From Mucilaginibacter phyllosphaerae (lineage in GTDB: Bacteria > Bacteroidota > Bacteroidia > Sphingobacteriales > Sphingobacteriaceae), in contig NZ_SNQG01000005.1 in assembly GCF_004378255.1 (NCBI RefSeq), positions 124,001-188,000 on the forward strand: a stretch of DNA of 64,000 bases. The letters are read 5' to 3'. Each line of letters starts with the position of its first letter. Position 1 is the stretch's first letter. Shown here piece after piece: positions 19,340 to 27,882 of the stretch. Both the position numbers and the translations under genes were made by a program. The notes beneath the pieces are model-generated. The model did not search any database. It had not been told where the DNA came from and saw nothing but the letters and a program-made list of their open reading frames with translations.

Positions 19340-20707
19340 ATGAAAGTAGCAATTATTGGGGCCGGGCCAACAGGCTTAACCGTAGCCCACCAGCTTTCTG
19401 AAAAAAATTTACAGGTTGATATTTATGATAGCGCCCCTATGGTGGGTGGTTTTGCAAAATCGATAACGCTATGGGGGCGAAACGTAGAGATAGGGCCGCA
19501 TTTTTTAGATGCAGGGAATATCCCCCAAGTGCACGATCTGGTGTTAGGGGCGCTTAACGGGCAATACACCACCTACCGGCGTAAAACATTTATCGTTATA
19601 GGCAATAAAAGGTTTTTTTACCCCCCCGTTATTACCGACATTTTAAAAAAAATGAACGTTGCGCAATTATGCCTCGCCGCCGGCGGGTTAATTAAACAAA
19701 CAATTGCGCCGGCCAAACCGGCTAAAACAGCCGAGGCTTTTGTTACGCAACACCTGGGCGCTCATCTGTACCGGTACTTTTTCTGCAATTTTTCAAAAAA
19801 ATTATGGGGGTTGGATGGGGGCATGGTGTCAGATGTTTTTGCCAAATCGTTACTGGGGTTCAGCGGCGGCTATTCCCCCTTAAAAATTATTTATAAAAAG
19901 TTTAGCGGCGGTTTTACACGTACGGTACAACAAAGCAAATACGTTTATCCGCTAAACGGGCTAACTACCCTGTGGGAGGCATTAAAGCAAAAGATACAGC
20001 AACAGGGCGGCAAATTTTATCTGTCAAGCTCTATCAATGAAATGGCTTGTATGAAAAAGCCCGGCAAAATATCGCATATTTTTATAAACGACGGCACGAT
20101 AAACGAATATGACCATGTAATCTCTACCATCCCCATACTATCGCTTATTGCTTATTTTAAAAACAGCAGCGGCGGCTACCTGCAGCCTGCCGGTCATATC
20201 AATTTCAGAAGCGATATCCTGGTATATCTAAAGGTACAGTTGGATGATGCTGTAGCCGGGCAATGCTTTTACTGCTATTCGGAAACTATAAAAATTACCA
20301 GGGTCACCAACTTTAATGAATTTACCCCGGATAAAGAATTGGATTTTGCGATACTGTTGTTGGAGTTTTGGTGCAGCGATGAGGATGAAATATGGTATGC
20401 TACAGATGCCGAAATTAACCGTATGGCGGTTGCCGAGCTGCAAAAAACAGGCATTTATCCGGGTTTAAAGGTATTGGATAATTGCATTAAAAAAGTAAAG
20501 AATGCTTTTCAAATACCCAACCTTGATTTAACAGAGAACCGGGATAAGCTTACAGAGCAGTTATCCTTTTTTCAAAACCTGCATATTACAGGCCGCAATG
20601 CATCTGTTAACTTTAACTACGGTATGGAGAATGCGATTAAGGACGGGATAGACCTGGCCGCCACCTTTTTAGCCGGCATCAACACCCAACTTGTAGCAAA
20701 TGCATGA
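19340..20707 (+). CDS. FAD/NAD(P)-dependent oxidoreductase of the amine-oxidase/protoporphyrinogen-oxidase type
   Basis: The 455-residue protein opens with the dinucleotide-binding motif AIIGAGPTGLTVAHQLSEK and GGFAKSI. It continues with WGLDGGMVSDVFAKSLLGF and a C-terminal FAD contact region (LHITGRNASVNFNYGMENAI). Enzymes of this kind sit in many polysaccharide clusters and resemble UDP-galactopyranose mutase or protoporphyrinogen oxidase in fold. The substrate cannot be read from sequence. It is first in a tightly packed five-gene plus-strand module, and its stop overlaps the next ATG by 4 bp. It probably modifies a nucleotide sugar or lipid-linked sugar. Confidence 0.8.
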   Translation: MKVAIIGAGPTGLTVAHQLSEKNLQVDIYDSAPMVGGFAKSITLWGRNVEIGPHFLDAGNIPQVHDLVLGALNGQYTTYRRKTFIVIGNKRFFYPPVITDILKKMNVAQLCLAAGGLIKQTIAPAKPAKTAEAFVTQHLGAHLYRYFFCNFSKKLWGLDGGMVSDVFAKSLLGFSGGYSPLKIIYKKFSGGFTRTVQQSKYVYPLNGLTTLWEALKQKIQQQGGKFYLSSSINEMACMKKPGKISHIFINDGTINEYDHVISTIPILSLIAYFKNSSGGYLQPAGHINFRSDILVYLKVQLDDAVAGQCFYCYSETIKITRVTNFNEFTPDKELDFAILLLEFWCSDEDEIWYATDAEINRMAVAELQKTGIYPGLKVLDNCIKKVKNAFQIPNLDLTENRDKLTEQLSFFQNLHITGRNASVNFNYGMENAIKDGIDLAATFLAGINTQLVANA

Positions 20708-21840
20708 AAACAGCCATAGTGCATGATCTGGTTACTACAATTGGCGGTGCAGATAACACCCTCCAATCCATATACACCGTTTATCCATCGCCGGTTTATA
20801 CGCTGGTTGCCCACAAAAATGCGGTAAAAAAATCTTTTTTTAAGCATGCCGAGATCATCACTTCGTTCATTCAAAAAATGCCCTGGGGCGTAAAAAAGTA
20901 CCGGGCTTATCTGCCCCTGTATCCTATCGCCATAGAGCAGTTTGATCTGAGGGCTTTCGATGTTATTTTATCCTCGTCATTTATTGTTGCCAAAGGGTTA
21001 ATATCCAACACCGAGCAATTGCACATCTGTTATATGCATAACCCCATCAGGCCGGCCTGGGAGCTTTATCATCAATTTTTATCCCACTCCAATAACGGCA
21101 GGGGTATCAAAGGCTTTTTTACGCGCATGGTGTTTCATTATTTAAGGCTGTGGGATGTTACAACAGCCAACCGGGTAGATCATTTTATCGCCAACTCTAA
21201 ATTTACGGCCCGGCGCATCAAAAAGATCTATGGCCGCGAAAGTGTAGTGATATACCCCCCCGTTGATGTAGCGGCATTCCCGTTACAGGAGCAAAAGGAT
21301 GATTATTACATTACTGCATCGCGGCTGGTTTATCATAAAAGGATAGATGTTATTGTGAAGGCATTCCAAAACCTGCCCGATAAAAAGCTATATGTAATTG
21401 GCGACGGGCCGGAGCTAAAAGCGCTGCAAAGCGGGGCTTCAAAAAACGTTTTTTTTATGGGGTATCAACCCCAAAACCAACTGGTTAAATATTTGCAAAG
21501 GGCAAAGGCATTTATATTTGCGGCTAACGAAGATTTTGGCATAGCCCCTATTGAAGCGATGGCTTGCGGCACCCCGGTACTTGCCTACAAAAAAGGCGGC
21601 TCGGCCGAAACGGTGGCCCCGCTGCAAACCGGCATGTTCTTCGCCCGCCAAACGGCAGATGATGTACAGCTGTGTATCAATGCTTTTGAAGCCGGTTACC
21701 ATTTATTTGATGCTAAAAAAATAAGTGCTTATGCCCAAAGGTTTAGCAAGCAACGGTTTGAAACCGAATACCAGGCACATGTACAGCAACTGGCAGATGA
21801 TCATTTTAAAACCGGGCCTTTTTGCACCGGTACTGCATAG
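20704..21840 (+). CDS. GT4-family glycosyltransferase (WbaZ-like branch)
   Basis: At 378 residues it begins MKTAIVHDLVTTIGGADNT. It has the GT-B donor-site motif EDFGIAPIEAMACGTPV (the EX7E pair) and YKKGGSAETV in the C-terminal half. It closely resembles the gene at 59574, sharing YRAYLPLYPIAIEQFDL-type and RRIKKIYGRESVVIYPP-type stretches, and also the gene at 39522. These retaining enzymes commonly transfer mannose or related sugars to lipid-linked acceptors at the cytoplasmic face. It is translationally coupled to the upstream oxidoreductase. Acceptor and donor are unknown. Confidence 0.88.
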   Translation: MKTAIVHDLVTTIGGADNTLQSIYTVYPSPVYTLVAHKNAVKKSFFKHAEIITSFIQKMPWGVKKYRAYLPLYPIAIEQFDLRAFDVILSSSFIVAKGLISNTEQLHICYMHNPIRPAWELYHQFLSHSNNGRGIKGFFTRMVFHYLRLWDVTTANRVDHFIANSKFTARRIKKIYGRESVVIYPPVDVAAFPLQEQKDDYYITASRLVYHKRIDVIVKAFQNLPDKKLYVIGDGPELKALQSGASKNVFFMGYQPQNQLVKYLQRAKAFIFAANEDFGIAPIEAMACGTPVLAYKKGGSAETVAPLQTGMFFARQTADDVQLCINAFEAGYHLFDAKKISAYAQRFSKQRFETEYQAHVQQLADDHFKTGPFCTGTA

Positions 21841-22015
21841 CCGGCTGCCCGGCAAATATGCTTCATACTTTCACATATTTCACATTTTAAGATACAACCA
21901 CTAAACACCCTAAGGTTTGATTATCAAGGCTTTTATCTTTGGTAAAGGGTGCTCTTGCAGCGTTGCCAGAACGGTATCACCGGCAGTAAAAAGCAAACAA
22001 TAAATCAAATCATAT

Positions 22016-22969
22016 ATGAAATGTGTAGTATTAGGATCTTCGGGCTTTGTGGGCAGGGCCTGTGTAGAAGAATTACTTAAAAGGGGCGATACCGTAACGG
22101 GCTTTGACAAGGGCCGCAAAAAACCAAAACCCGAAGATGATACCAAAACCGATGATAAGTTAACTTTTTTGGAAGGGAATATACTTGACAGGGAAATGCT
22201 GACCGCCGCCTTTGAAGGGGCAGACGAGATCTATCTGCTGGCAGGGCAGCTGGGCACTTCAGAGTTAGAAAGCGCTATGCGCATGGCGATAGAAACAAAC
22301 ATTTTGGGTGCGCTTACCGTGTTTGAAACCGCCCTGGCCTGTAAAGTGCCGCGGGTGTTTCTGGCTTCTAAACCAAGCGTATGGCTTAACACCTACACCA
22401 TAACCAAACACACTGCCGAAAAAATTGCCAATTTACTTTCCAGGTATCACCCTGTAGAAATAAGTGTATTAAGATATTTAAATATTTACGGCCCGGGGCA
22501 AAAAATATACCCGGTAAGAAAAGTGCTGCCAACCTTTGCCGTACAGGCCATGCGCGGTTTGCCCCTGCATGTTTATGGCGAAGGTAACCAAACCGTAGAT
22601 ATGCTTTATGTAAAGGATGCGGCATACATTACCGTTGAGGTAATGCGCAACAAATTCAACCCCGATGCGATGGACTGCGGAACCGGTACCGAGATGACTG
22701 TTTTAGAAGTTGCAGAATCTGTAAACAAATATTTTAACAACAGCGCAGGCATTAAACACATGCCCATGCGGATCGGCGAAACGCATAACACCCGTTTGGT
22801 TGCCGATAATACAGACCTGATAAAAACCATTGGCGAAATTAACTTTACGCCCTATGATGAAGGCCTTGCCGAATCACTGGCTTATTACGAGCACTTAAAC
22901 CCGCACGATATTGATGCCGCTTTAAACTTTTATGGTTTTAGCCAGCCCTTTAGCATGGCATGGAAATAG
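22016..22969 (+). CDS. NAD-dependent epimerase/dehydratase (extended SDR)
   Basis: This 317-residue extended short-chain dehydrogenase has the Rossmann motif GSSGFVGRA near the N-terminus, the catalytic YTITK (Tyr-x3-Lys) at about residue 123 and RYLNIYGPGQKIYPV. It probably epimerises or dehydrates a nucleotide sugar used by the neighbouring glycosyltransferase. A 175-bp gap separates it from the GT4 gene, so it may have its own promoter. Its 3' end overlaps the deacetylase start by 10 bp. The usual Ser/Thr before the Tyr is not obvious (SVWLN nearby), so substrate type stays open. Confidence 0.85.
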   Translation: MKCVVLGSSGFVGRACVEELLKRGDTVTGFDKGRKKPKPEDDTKTDDKLTFLEGNILDREMLTAAFEGADEIYLLAGQLGTSELESAMRMAIETNILGALTVFETALACKVPRVFLASKPSVWLNTYTITKHTAEKIANLLSRYHPVEISVLRYLNIYGPGQKIYPVRKVLPTFAVQAMRGLPLHVYGEGNQTVDMLYVKDAAYITVEVMRNKFNPDAMDCGTGTEMTVLEVAESVNKYFNNSAGIKHMPMRIGETHNTRLVADNTDLIKTIGEINFTPYDEGLAESLAYYEHLNPHDIDAALNFYGFSQPFSMAWK

Positions 22970-23610
22970 GCAGCAAAAAAATACTGGCAATAATTGCTCA
23001 TCCGGATGATGAGACGATTGGATGCGGGGGCTTTTTAAGCCGGGCGGCAATGCAAAACGCACAATGTAAAGTGTTGCTGCCTATACGCCGCGGCGACCCA
23101 AGGGGCATTAGGCATTGGGACACTTTAAAAGAGCAGCTACGCAGTGCCTGCCGGATATTGGGCGCCGAGGCGGTAATAACCGAAGATATGGTGAGCGATA
23201 TTACCGCCGAAGTGCACGTGCACGAAATATATGGCATTATTAATAGCTATGTACAATGGGCCGATATTATCCTTACACACTGGCACGGCGATTCGCACCA
23301 GGCGCACCGGGCGGTATCCAGGGCGGTAGAATTAGCCACCCGGCCTTTCCGCATCCAAAAAACAGTGCTGTTTTTTGAAATTGCCACCTCTACAGATCAG
23401 GCTTTTACCTATACCTTTTCGCCTAATTGCTTTATCAGTTTAAATATTGATGATGTAAACAAAAAGGTATCGGCCATGAGCCGGTATAACACCGAAACAG
23501 AATTTGGGCGCACACCCGGCAATCTGGAAACGCTGATGCGTTTAAGGGGCGCACAAACAGGCCAGGACTTTGCAGAGGCTTACATGATTGCCCGGCATTT
23601 TATTAAATAG
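22960..23610 (+). CDS. PIG-L/LmbE-family N-acetylglucosaminyl deacetylase-like protein
   Basis: The 216-residue protein carries AIIAHPDDETIGCGGFL, the zinc-binding His-Pro-Asp-Asp motif of PIG-L enzymes, and a later HWHGDSHQAHRAV that supplies the third metal ligand. These enzymes remove N-acetyl groups from GlcNAc-containing lipids or small molecules. It sits between an epimerase and a short sugar-phosphate transferase with overlapping or near-abutting ends. De-N-acetylation of a lipid-linked sugar in this module is the likely job; the substrate is inferred. Confidence 0.87.
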   Translation: MEIGSKKILAIIAHPDDETIGCGGFLSRAAMQNAQCKVLLPIRRGDPRGIRHWDTLKEQLRSACRILGAEAVITEDMVSDITAEVHVHEIYGIINSYVQWADIILTHWHGDSHQAHRAVSRAVELATRPFRIQKTVLFFEIATSTDQAFTYTFSPNCFISLNIDDVNKKVSAMSRYNTETEFGRTPGNLETLMRLRGAQTGQDFAEAYMIARHFIK

Positions 23611-23612
23611 TT

Positions 23613-24206
23613 ATGCTGCGTAAATTGATTGCCGGGTTATTACTTATTGCCCTTTTACCCATCGCCTTAATTACGGGTGTTATAATCAGGCTGAAGCATC
23701 CGGGGCCCATGTTTTTTAAGCAGCTGCGGGAAGGCAGGCACGGCCGGTTCTTTCTGATCTGGAAGCTTCGCACCATGGTAGTTAACGCCGATATTGTTTT
23801 AGCACGATTAATAGAGAACAACCAGTTACTGGCTACAGAGTGGCGGGATTATGGCGGCTTAAAAAACGACCCGAGGATTGCCGGTGCTGCCGCCAGGTTA
23901 GCCCGGCGTTTAAGTATTGATGAGATACCGCAGCTCATCAATATCATTAACGGGGATATGGCGTTTGTTGGCCCGCGGCCATTAGAAAAGTACCTGGCAG
24001 AATCCTTGCCTCCCAATACCAGGGCTACCCGCAATTCTGTTAAACCCGGCTTAACGGGCCTTTGGCAAATTGGCCCGCGCAGCAACGTAAGCATCAGGCA
24101 AATGCAGCATTACGATAAATTGTATATCAGCAAAAAAAGCTTTTGCCTTGATGCTTATATTTTGCTTAAAACGATAGGCGTTGTGGTGAAAAAAACAGGT
24201 ATCTAA
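23613..24206 (+). CDS. short bacterial sugar-phosphate transferase (initiating polyprenyl-P sugar transferase)
   Basis: At 197 residues it is the minimal monotopic type, with one N-terminal hydrophobic re-entrant segment (LIAGLLLIALLPIALITGVI) and the catalytic domain. Motifs are HPGPMFFKQLREG, WKLRTM, SIDEIPQLINI and GDMAFVGPRPL. It transfers a sugar-1-phosphate to undecaprenyl phosphate and so starts a glycan repeat. Two longer relatives (30842 and 58069) carry extra N-terminal membrane domains. It starts 3 bp after the deacetylase stop and is the last gene of the module. Confidence 0.9.
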   Translation: MLRKLIAGLLLIALLPIALITGVIIRLKHPGPMFFKQLREGRHGRFFLIWKLRTMVVNADIVLARLIENNQLLATEWRDYGGLKNDPRIAGAAARLARRLSIDEIPQLINIINGDMAFVGPRPLEKYLAESLPPNTRATRNSVKPGLTGLWQIGPRSNVSIRQMQHYDKLYISKKSFCLDAYILLKTIGVVVKKTGI

Positions 24207-24261
24207 ACGCGGATGATGATGATACTTATTAAGGCTTTTTAAGGGCGTTTAAAAGTCGTTT

Positions 24262-25344
24262 TCAGTCGTTTTTAAGTCCTGTCTGGTGGTCGGTATAATT
24301 TGTCAGATATTCATTTTCCACAAAAAAATCTATGCTGAATATGGACCGGTAATCATCAGAATTATTAGGGTTTTGAATCAGCGTAAAATTTGATGAGCCT
24401 GTAGTTGTATAAGTATAGCTGAAGCCCATATTAGTGGTAACATTCACCACTGAGTTTACGGGCAGGTTACCCAAAGCGTTCGTTTCCAGCTGATTTTCGA
24501 TGATCGTTTGCATGGGGTTACCAGTATCAAACAGTACCTGCGCCTGTGTACTGGTGCCATTATACGTTATAGTAGCCGGTATATTGGGCGAATAGCCGCT
24601 CCTGGCCGTGTATTGCATAGGGTGCATAATAAAGCCGGCCGTTGGCAGCAGATCTGCGGGTGCTAAACCAATGGTTAGCAAGCCGCCCACATACGAGCCG
24701 GCGGTTGTAAAGCGGTCCCGTTTAAGCAATGCCAGCCTAAACCCTTTTTTGTTGTTGCTACCCACATCCAGATAACTTAAAGGGCTTTGAATTAACTGAC
24801 TTGCATAGCTAAAACCCGGTGCCACGCCAAAAATATCGGCAGAATGGGCGGGCATTGTTTCGTTTGTACTTACCTTAACTAATTTATAGTATAAAAAAAA
24901 CGGGATGCGCTGCGTGGTGATATTGCCGTTGGCATCACCCAAGGTTAATGTGGTATAAGCCAGGTTACCATATTCTTTAAAAAGCCCGGTTGCATCCCCA
25001 TAACTCATTACCGATGTTTTTGAGGTTACGGTAATACCATTAACCACAACCGAATCGCCGGTTACCTGTATGCCATCTGCCGTTATCATAGATGCAGGCA
25101 AGATCCCCTGCGCATCAAGAGTTAGCCCAGCCGACCCGGTATCAAAAATAGTGTAATAATTAACTGCCTGGGTACCCACTTTTGTAAGGGGTAAAAAAAT
25201 TCGTTTGTAACTGCCCGATTGGTATTGATACAAGCCAATGGTAACCGCTCCCTGCTTATTACCAGCATCGTTATCCTTTTTACATGCCGTAAATATCACA
25301 GCCATGCCCAATACGTTTAACACTAAACGGATATATTGATTCAT
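24262..25344 (-). CDS. pepsin/retropepsin-like aspartic protease lipoprotein
   Basis: The 360-residue protein has a lipobox (VIFTAC, Cys21) with KKDND following. Two aspartic-protease motifs are visible: IFDTGSAGLTL with Asp68 and VLFDTGNPMQTI with Asp273, about 205 residues apart. A C-terminal FSIDFFVENEYLTNY follows, like the final strand of pepsin-type enzymes. Two Asp-Thr-Gly motifs in one chain is the bilobed pepsin layout, rarer in bacteria than the single-lobed retropepsin. The lipobox suggests attachment to the outer or inner membrane, facing the periplasm or surface. It converges on the glycan module and is not obviously part of it. Activity is inferred. Confidence 0.65.
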   Translation of the reverse strand: MNQYIRLVLNVLGMAVIFTACKKDNDAGNKQGAVTIGLYQYQSGSYKRIFLPLTKVGTQAVNYYTIFDTGSAGLTLDAQGILPASMITADGIQVTGDSVVVNGITVTSKTSVMSYGDATGLFKEYGNLAYTTLTLGDANGNITTQRIPFFLYYKLVKVSTNETMPAHSADIFGVAPGFSYASQLIQSPLSYLDVGSNNKKGFRLALLKRDRFTTAGSYVGGLLTIGLAPADLLPTAGFIMHPMQYTARSGYSPNIPATITYNGTSTQAQVLFDTGNPMQTIIENQLETNALGNLPVNSVVNVTTNMGFSYTYTTTGSSNFTLIQNPNNSDDYRSIFSIDFFVENEYLTNYTDHQTGLKND

Positions 25345-25426
25345 ACCAATTTGTTTATTGATTTATAACTGCTTTATTAACCAATATGTTGTATCAACAC
25401 AGCAATTATGCTTTTTCAATCAAGGC

Positions 25427-26281
25427 TTATATTAACCCGGCGCAATACTTGTCCCAATAATTAAGCAGTAGTTTTCTGCCAAAACTGCTGTAGTTTCTGC
25501 CCATTGACGGGGTGGGCGTAAACTCGCCAAAAACGCATCCTTTGTAAGTGGCGTAAAAATCGATCCTAACAAATATGCCGTACGCCTTACTTAATTTTTT
25601 GGCAGCAACCACCATATCCTGCAGGCATGCCGGGGCACTTTGTGGTTTAGCCGGTTTATAGGTATGTGTAACTTTTCTTATTCTATTCCAATTTTCATCA
25701 TAAAACGAACCATAACCCTGGTTTGGGCCAAGCCGGTTTATTACCTGGATACAGGCTATCTCGCCATTAAAACAAAAAAACTTATAATCATTCAATATGC
25801 CATGCTTACCTTGTTCTTGCTCTAAAAACTCCTCAAATAAAAATTCAAGATCAGGCTTATTGATCGTTTCCTGCTTCAAAATCTCCCGGATCTGATCGGG
25901 CTTATACATTTTCCTGTCAAACAGGTTTAAGCCGTCGCGCATTAAAAATACCAGGCTGGAGCAATGGCCCGTAGTGGGCCGGATAACGTAGTTAGCGGGC
26001 AGTTTAGAAAAATCAATACTATCCGGATCGGCCCCTTTCCAATATAGTTCGGGTAGCTTACAACCATGCTTATACGCAAATTCGCGGGCATTAAATTTAT
26101 TACTAAGCTTTCTTTGCCAATGTGGAATGTCCTGCCACTTTTCAAAATGATCGTCTTTGGTCATTTTTGCGTTTCTGATGGCCTCTGCATCAGCATTTTT
26201 CCAGAAAGTGTCGTGCCGGTCCTTAATTCTTTTGGTAAACTCGCCGCTATTCCTCAGATAGTCAGTAATTGTATTGATCAT
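25427..26281 (-). CDS. TupA-like ATP-grasp protein
   Basis: The start at 26281 (MINTITDYLRN) is preferred. An in-frame ATG at 26341 would add 20 residues of low-complexity lead. The chain has ANYVIRPTTGHCSS, FLFEEFLEQEQG, NDYKFFCFNGEIACIQVI and a C-terminal VRIDFYATYKGCVFGEFTPTPS. This matches the ATP-grasp fold of TupA-type proteins, named after teichuronopeptide synthesis, which join amino acids or similar groups to cell-surface polymers. It lies near, but not inside, the polysaccharide operons. It may modify a surface glycan; the substrate is unknown. Confidence 0.78.
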   Translation of the reverse strand: MINTITDYLRNSGEFTKRIKDRHDTFWKNADAEAIRNAKMTKDDHFEKWQDIPHWQRKLSNKFNAREFAYKHGCKLPELYWKGADPDSIDFSKLPANYVIRPTTGHCSSLVFLMRDGLNLFDRKMYKPDQIREILKQETINKPDLEFLFEEFLEQEQGKHGILNDYKFFCFNGEIACIQVINRLGPNQGYGSFYDENWNRIRKVTHTYKPAKPQSAPACLQDMVVAAKKLSKAYGIFVRIDFYATYKGCVFGEFTPTPSMGRNYSSFGRKLLLNYWDKYCAGLI

Positions 26282-26598
26282 ATTTTTTGTTTGAAGATCG
26301 CATCGCCCAACGGCCTGCAACTTTAGGTTATAATTCCTCAAACTTAAAATGTTAAAATCAACTTAAACAGCTACTTGCAAGCATGTATCCTAAATTGAGA
26401 AAGGCATCTTAAAAACGTGAAAGTGTGCATAATTACAGAACAGAATAGCCCTTATGATAAAACCCCGATACATCAGCCCGCCCGGTTAGTTGAATTATTA
26501 AAAGCGTTTTATATCTGCACAAACAAGCACTAATGTGAGAAAAAAGATGCCCATAGTGTTGTACACCAAACACGGCGTAAAAGTTACGATCTTAAAGT

Positions 26599-26859
26599 AT
26601 GAAACCAAGCAAGAAAACCATTCTGAATTTTACTTATATGGGCACCAGTTACGATCTTAAGATAACGTCGGCCAAAGGTTCTGTAAACTATTTTATTTAC
26701 GAGATAAGGATACTTTATGCCAAATATATACTGATTAACGACCATAACGACTGGTGCTTTATTGCCGATTTGCAACCCTGTAAAAAATTAAAAAACATCA
26801 TCATACAAAAGGTAAAAAACCATACCACAGGCGAAATCAGATTAAAACGCTTTTATTAA
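26599..26859 (+). CDS. small protein of unknown function (86 residues)
   Basis: The frame is intact, with a start beside a plausible A-rich leader. The sequence is basic with alternating hydrophobic residues (ILNFTYMGTSYDLKI, YILINDHNDWCFIADL), suggesting a small beta-rich domain. I do not recognise it. The neighbour at 27002 is similar in size and has a comparable opening pattern (NCLIKNTTCNLKV), so the two may be distant paralogs. No signal peptide. Confidence 0.45.
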   Translation: MKPSKKTILNFTYMGTSYDLKITSAKGSVNYFIYEIRILYAKYILINDHNDWCFIADLQPCKKLKNIIIQKVKNHTTGEIRLKRFY

Positions 26860-27001
26860 ACTTTGATAAGCGCTACTACAAGAAATATTGATGATTTAGA
26901 AGGTGTGTAAAGTTTGTGAAGGGTTTCTCAAAAATGCACACAACCTGTTGATTGAAAAGGATTTGCTGTATGTAATATTTAAATTAGATAAAAATTAACA
27001 T

Positions 27002-27268
27002 ATGGCCGAAAAATTTACAATCAATTGCCTTATTAAAAATACAACCTGTAATTTAAAGGTTGCCTTAAAGCCATTATCAAATACCGAAAGCTACCATGTT
27101 TATAAAGATGGCCGCTGGTTTGCCCTATTACGCCGCTTTGACAACAACACGTACAAGGCCGTATCTTACCCAGGGCCAGTGTGCCAGTTAGAGGTTGATG
27201 CCATAGGTGAACAAATAGATCACACGATAGCAAACAATAAGCTAAAAACAGTTAACCACTACAGTTAA
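27002..27268 (+). CDS. small protein of unknown function (88 residues)
   Basis: MAEKFTINCLIKNTTCNLKV opens a compact domain with SYHVYKDGRWFALLRRFDN and VDAIGEQIDHTIANN. It is cytoplasmic, with no signal or membrane segment, and is followed by a strong terminator. It may be a paralog of the gene at 26599. Such small proteins recur in Sphingobacteriaceae genomes as unnamed families; no function can be given. Confidence 0.5.
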   Translation: MAEKFTINCLIKNTTCNLKVALKPLSNTESYHVYKDGRWFALLRRFDNNTYKAVSYPGPVCQLEVDAIGEQIDHTIANNKLKTVNHYS

Positions 27269-27285
27269 ATACATTATTTTTTATA

Positions 27286-27322
27286 TTAAAAAAGGGCTCG
27301 AAAATTTCGAGCCCTTTTTTAA
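27286..27322. terminator. strong palindromic terminator
   Basis: AAAAAAGGGCTCGAAA pairs with TTTCGAGCCCTTTTTT, giving a perfect stem with A/T flanks on both sides. It closes the small gene at 27002. Confidence 0.92.
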
Positions 27323-27556
27323 TAATTTTATTTTTTTTTGCAACATCTGTTACTGATAAATCGTATAATAAATATATAGCAAAACAGTTAAATATAAGCC
27401 TGGGTACGGGTAGTTTACTACAGCCCAAAACATGTTAAAAACTAAATTTTATATTTATTAAAAAAGTAAAAATTCTCACTTAAATTGCAAAAAGCAGCGC
27501 CTAAAAAAGCTTTATATTTTTGAGGGCCTGCATGTGAGCTGCTAATATATATTAAG

Positions 27557-27877
27557 ATGATAAACAGACAAAGAAGAAGAGCAGAAAACATTATTAGATG
27601 CCACAAGAATGTGAGAATGCTACACTTGATTATTGCCGAAAATAACAAGATAAAAAAGATTGAAAGTGTTATTGCTTCAACAAAATACCCGCAATTAGTT
27701 AGCTACCACAAAAACAAACTTATTGTAGCTGAAGGATTTACAAAAAAGCATGCCGTTAAAATTCAATTTGATTTTTTAAGGGAACAAATGCAGAAGGCTA
27801 AAATTGCTTTTGAGGATTATTACACCCAGCTTGATGCCTTGTTAGAAAACATCAGCATCAATGTTGTTAACGAATAA
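27557..27877 (+). CDS. small helical protein of unknown function (106 residues)
   Basis: MINRQRRRAENIIRCHKNVR opens a very basic, helix-rich chain with a later coiled-coil-like stretch (FLREQMQKAKIAFEDYYTQL). It might bind nucleic acid, but no named domain is seen. Its stop is 5 bp from the stop of the convergent GT9 gene, so the 3' ends are fixed by each other. The 288 bp before it hold the 27286 terminator and AT-rich DNA only. Confidence 0.45.
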   Translation: MINRQRRRAENIIRCHKNVRMLHLIIAENNKIKKIESVIASTKYPQLVSYHKNKLIVAEGFTKKHAVKIQFDFLREQMQKAKIAFEDYYTQLDALLENISINVVNE

Positions 27878-27882
27878 ACCGG

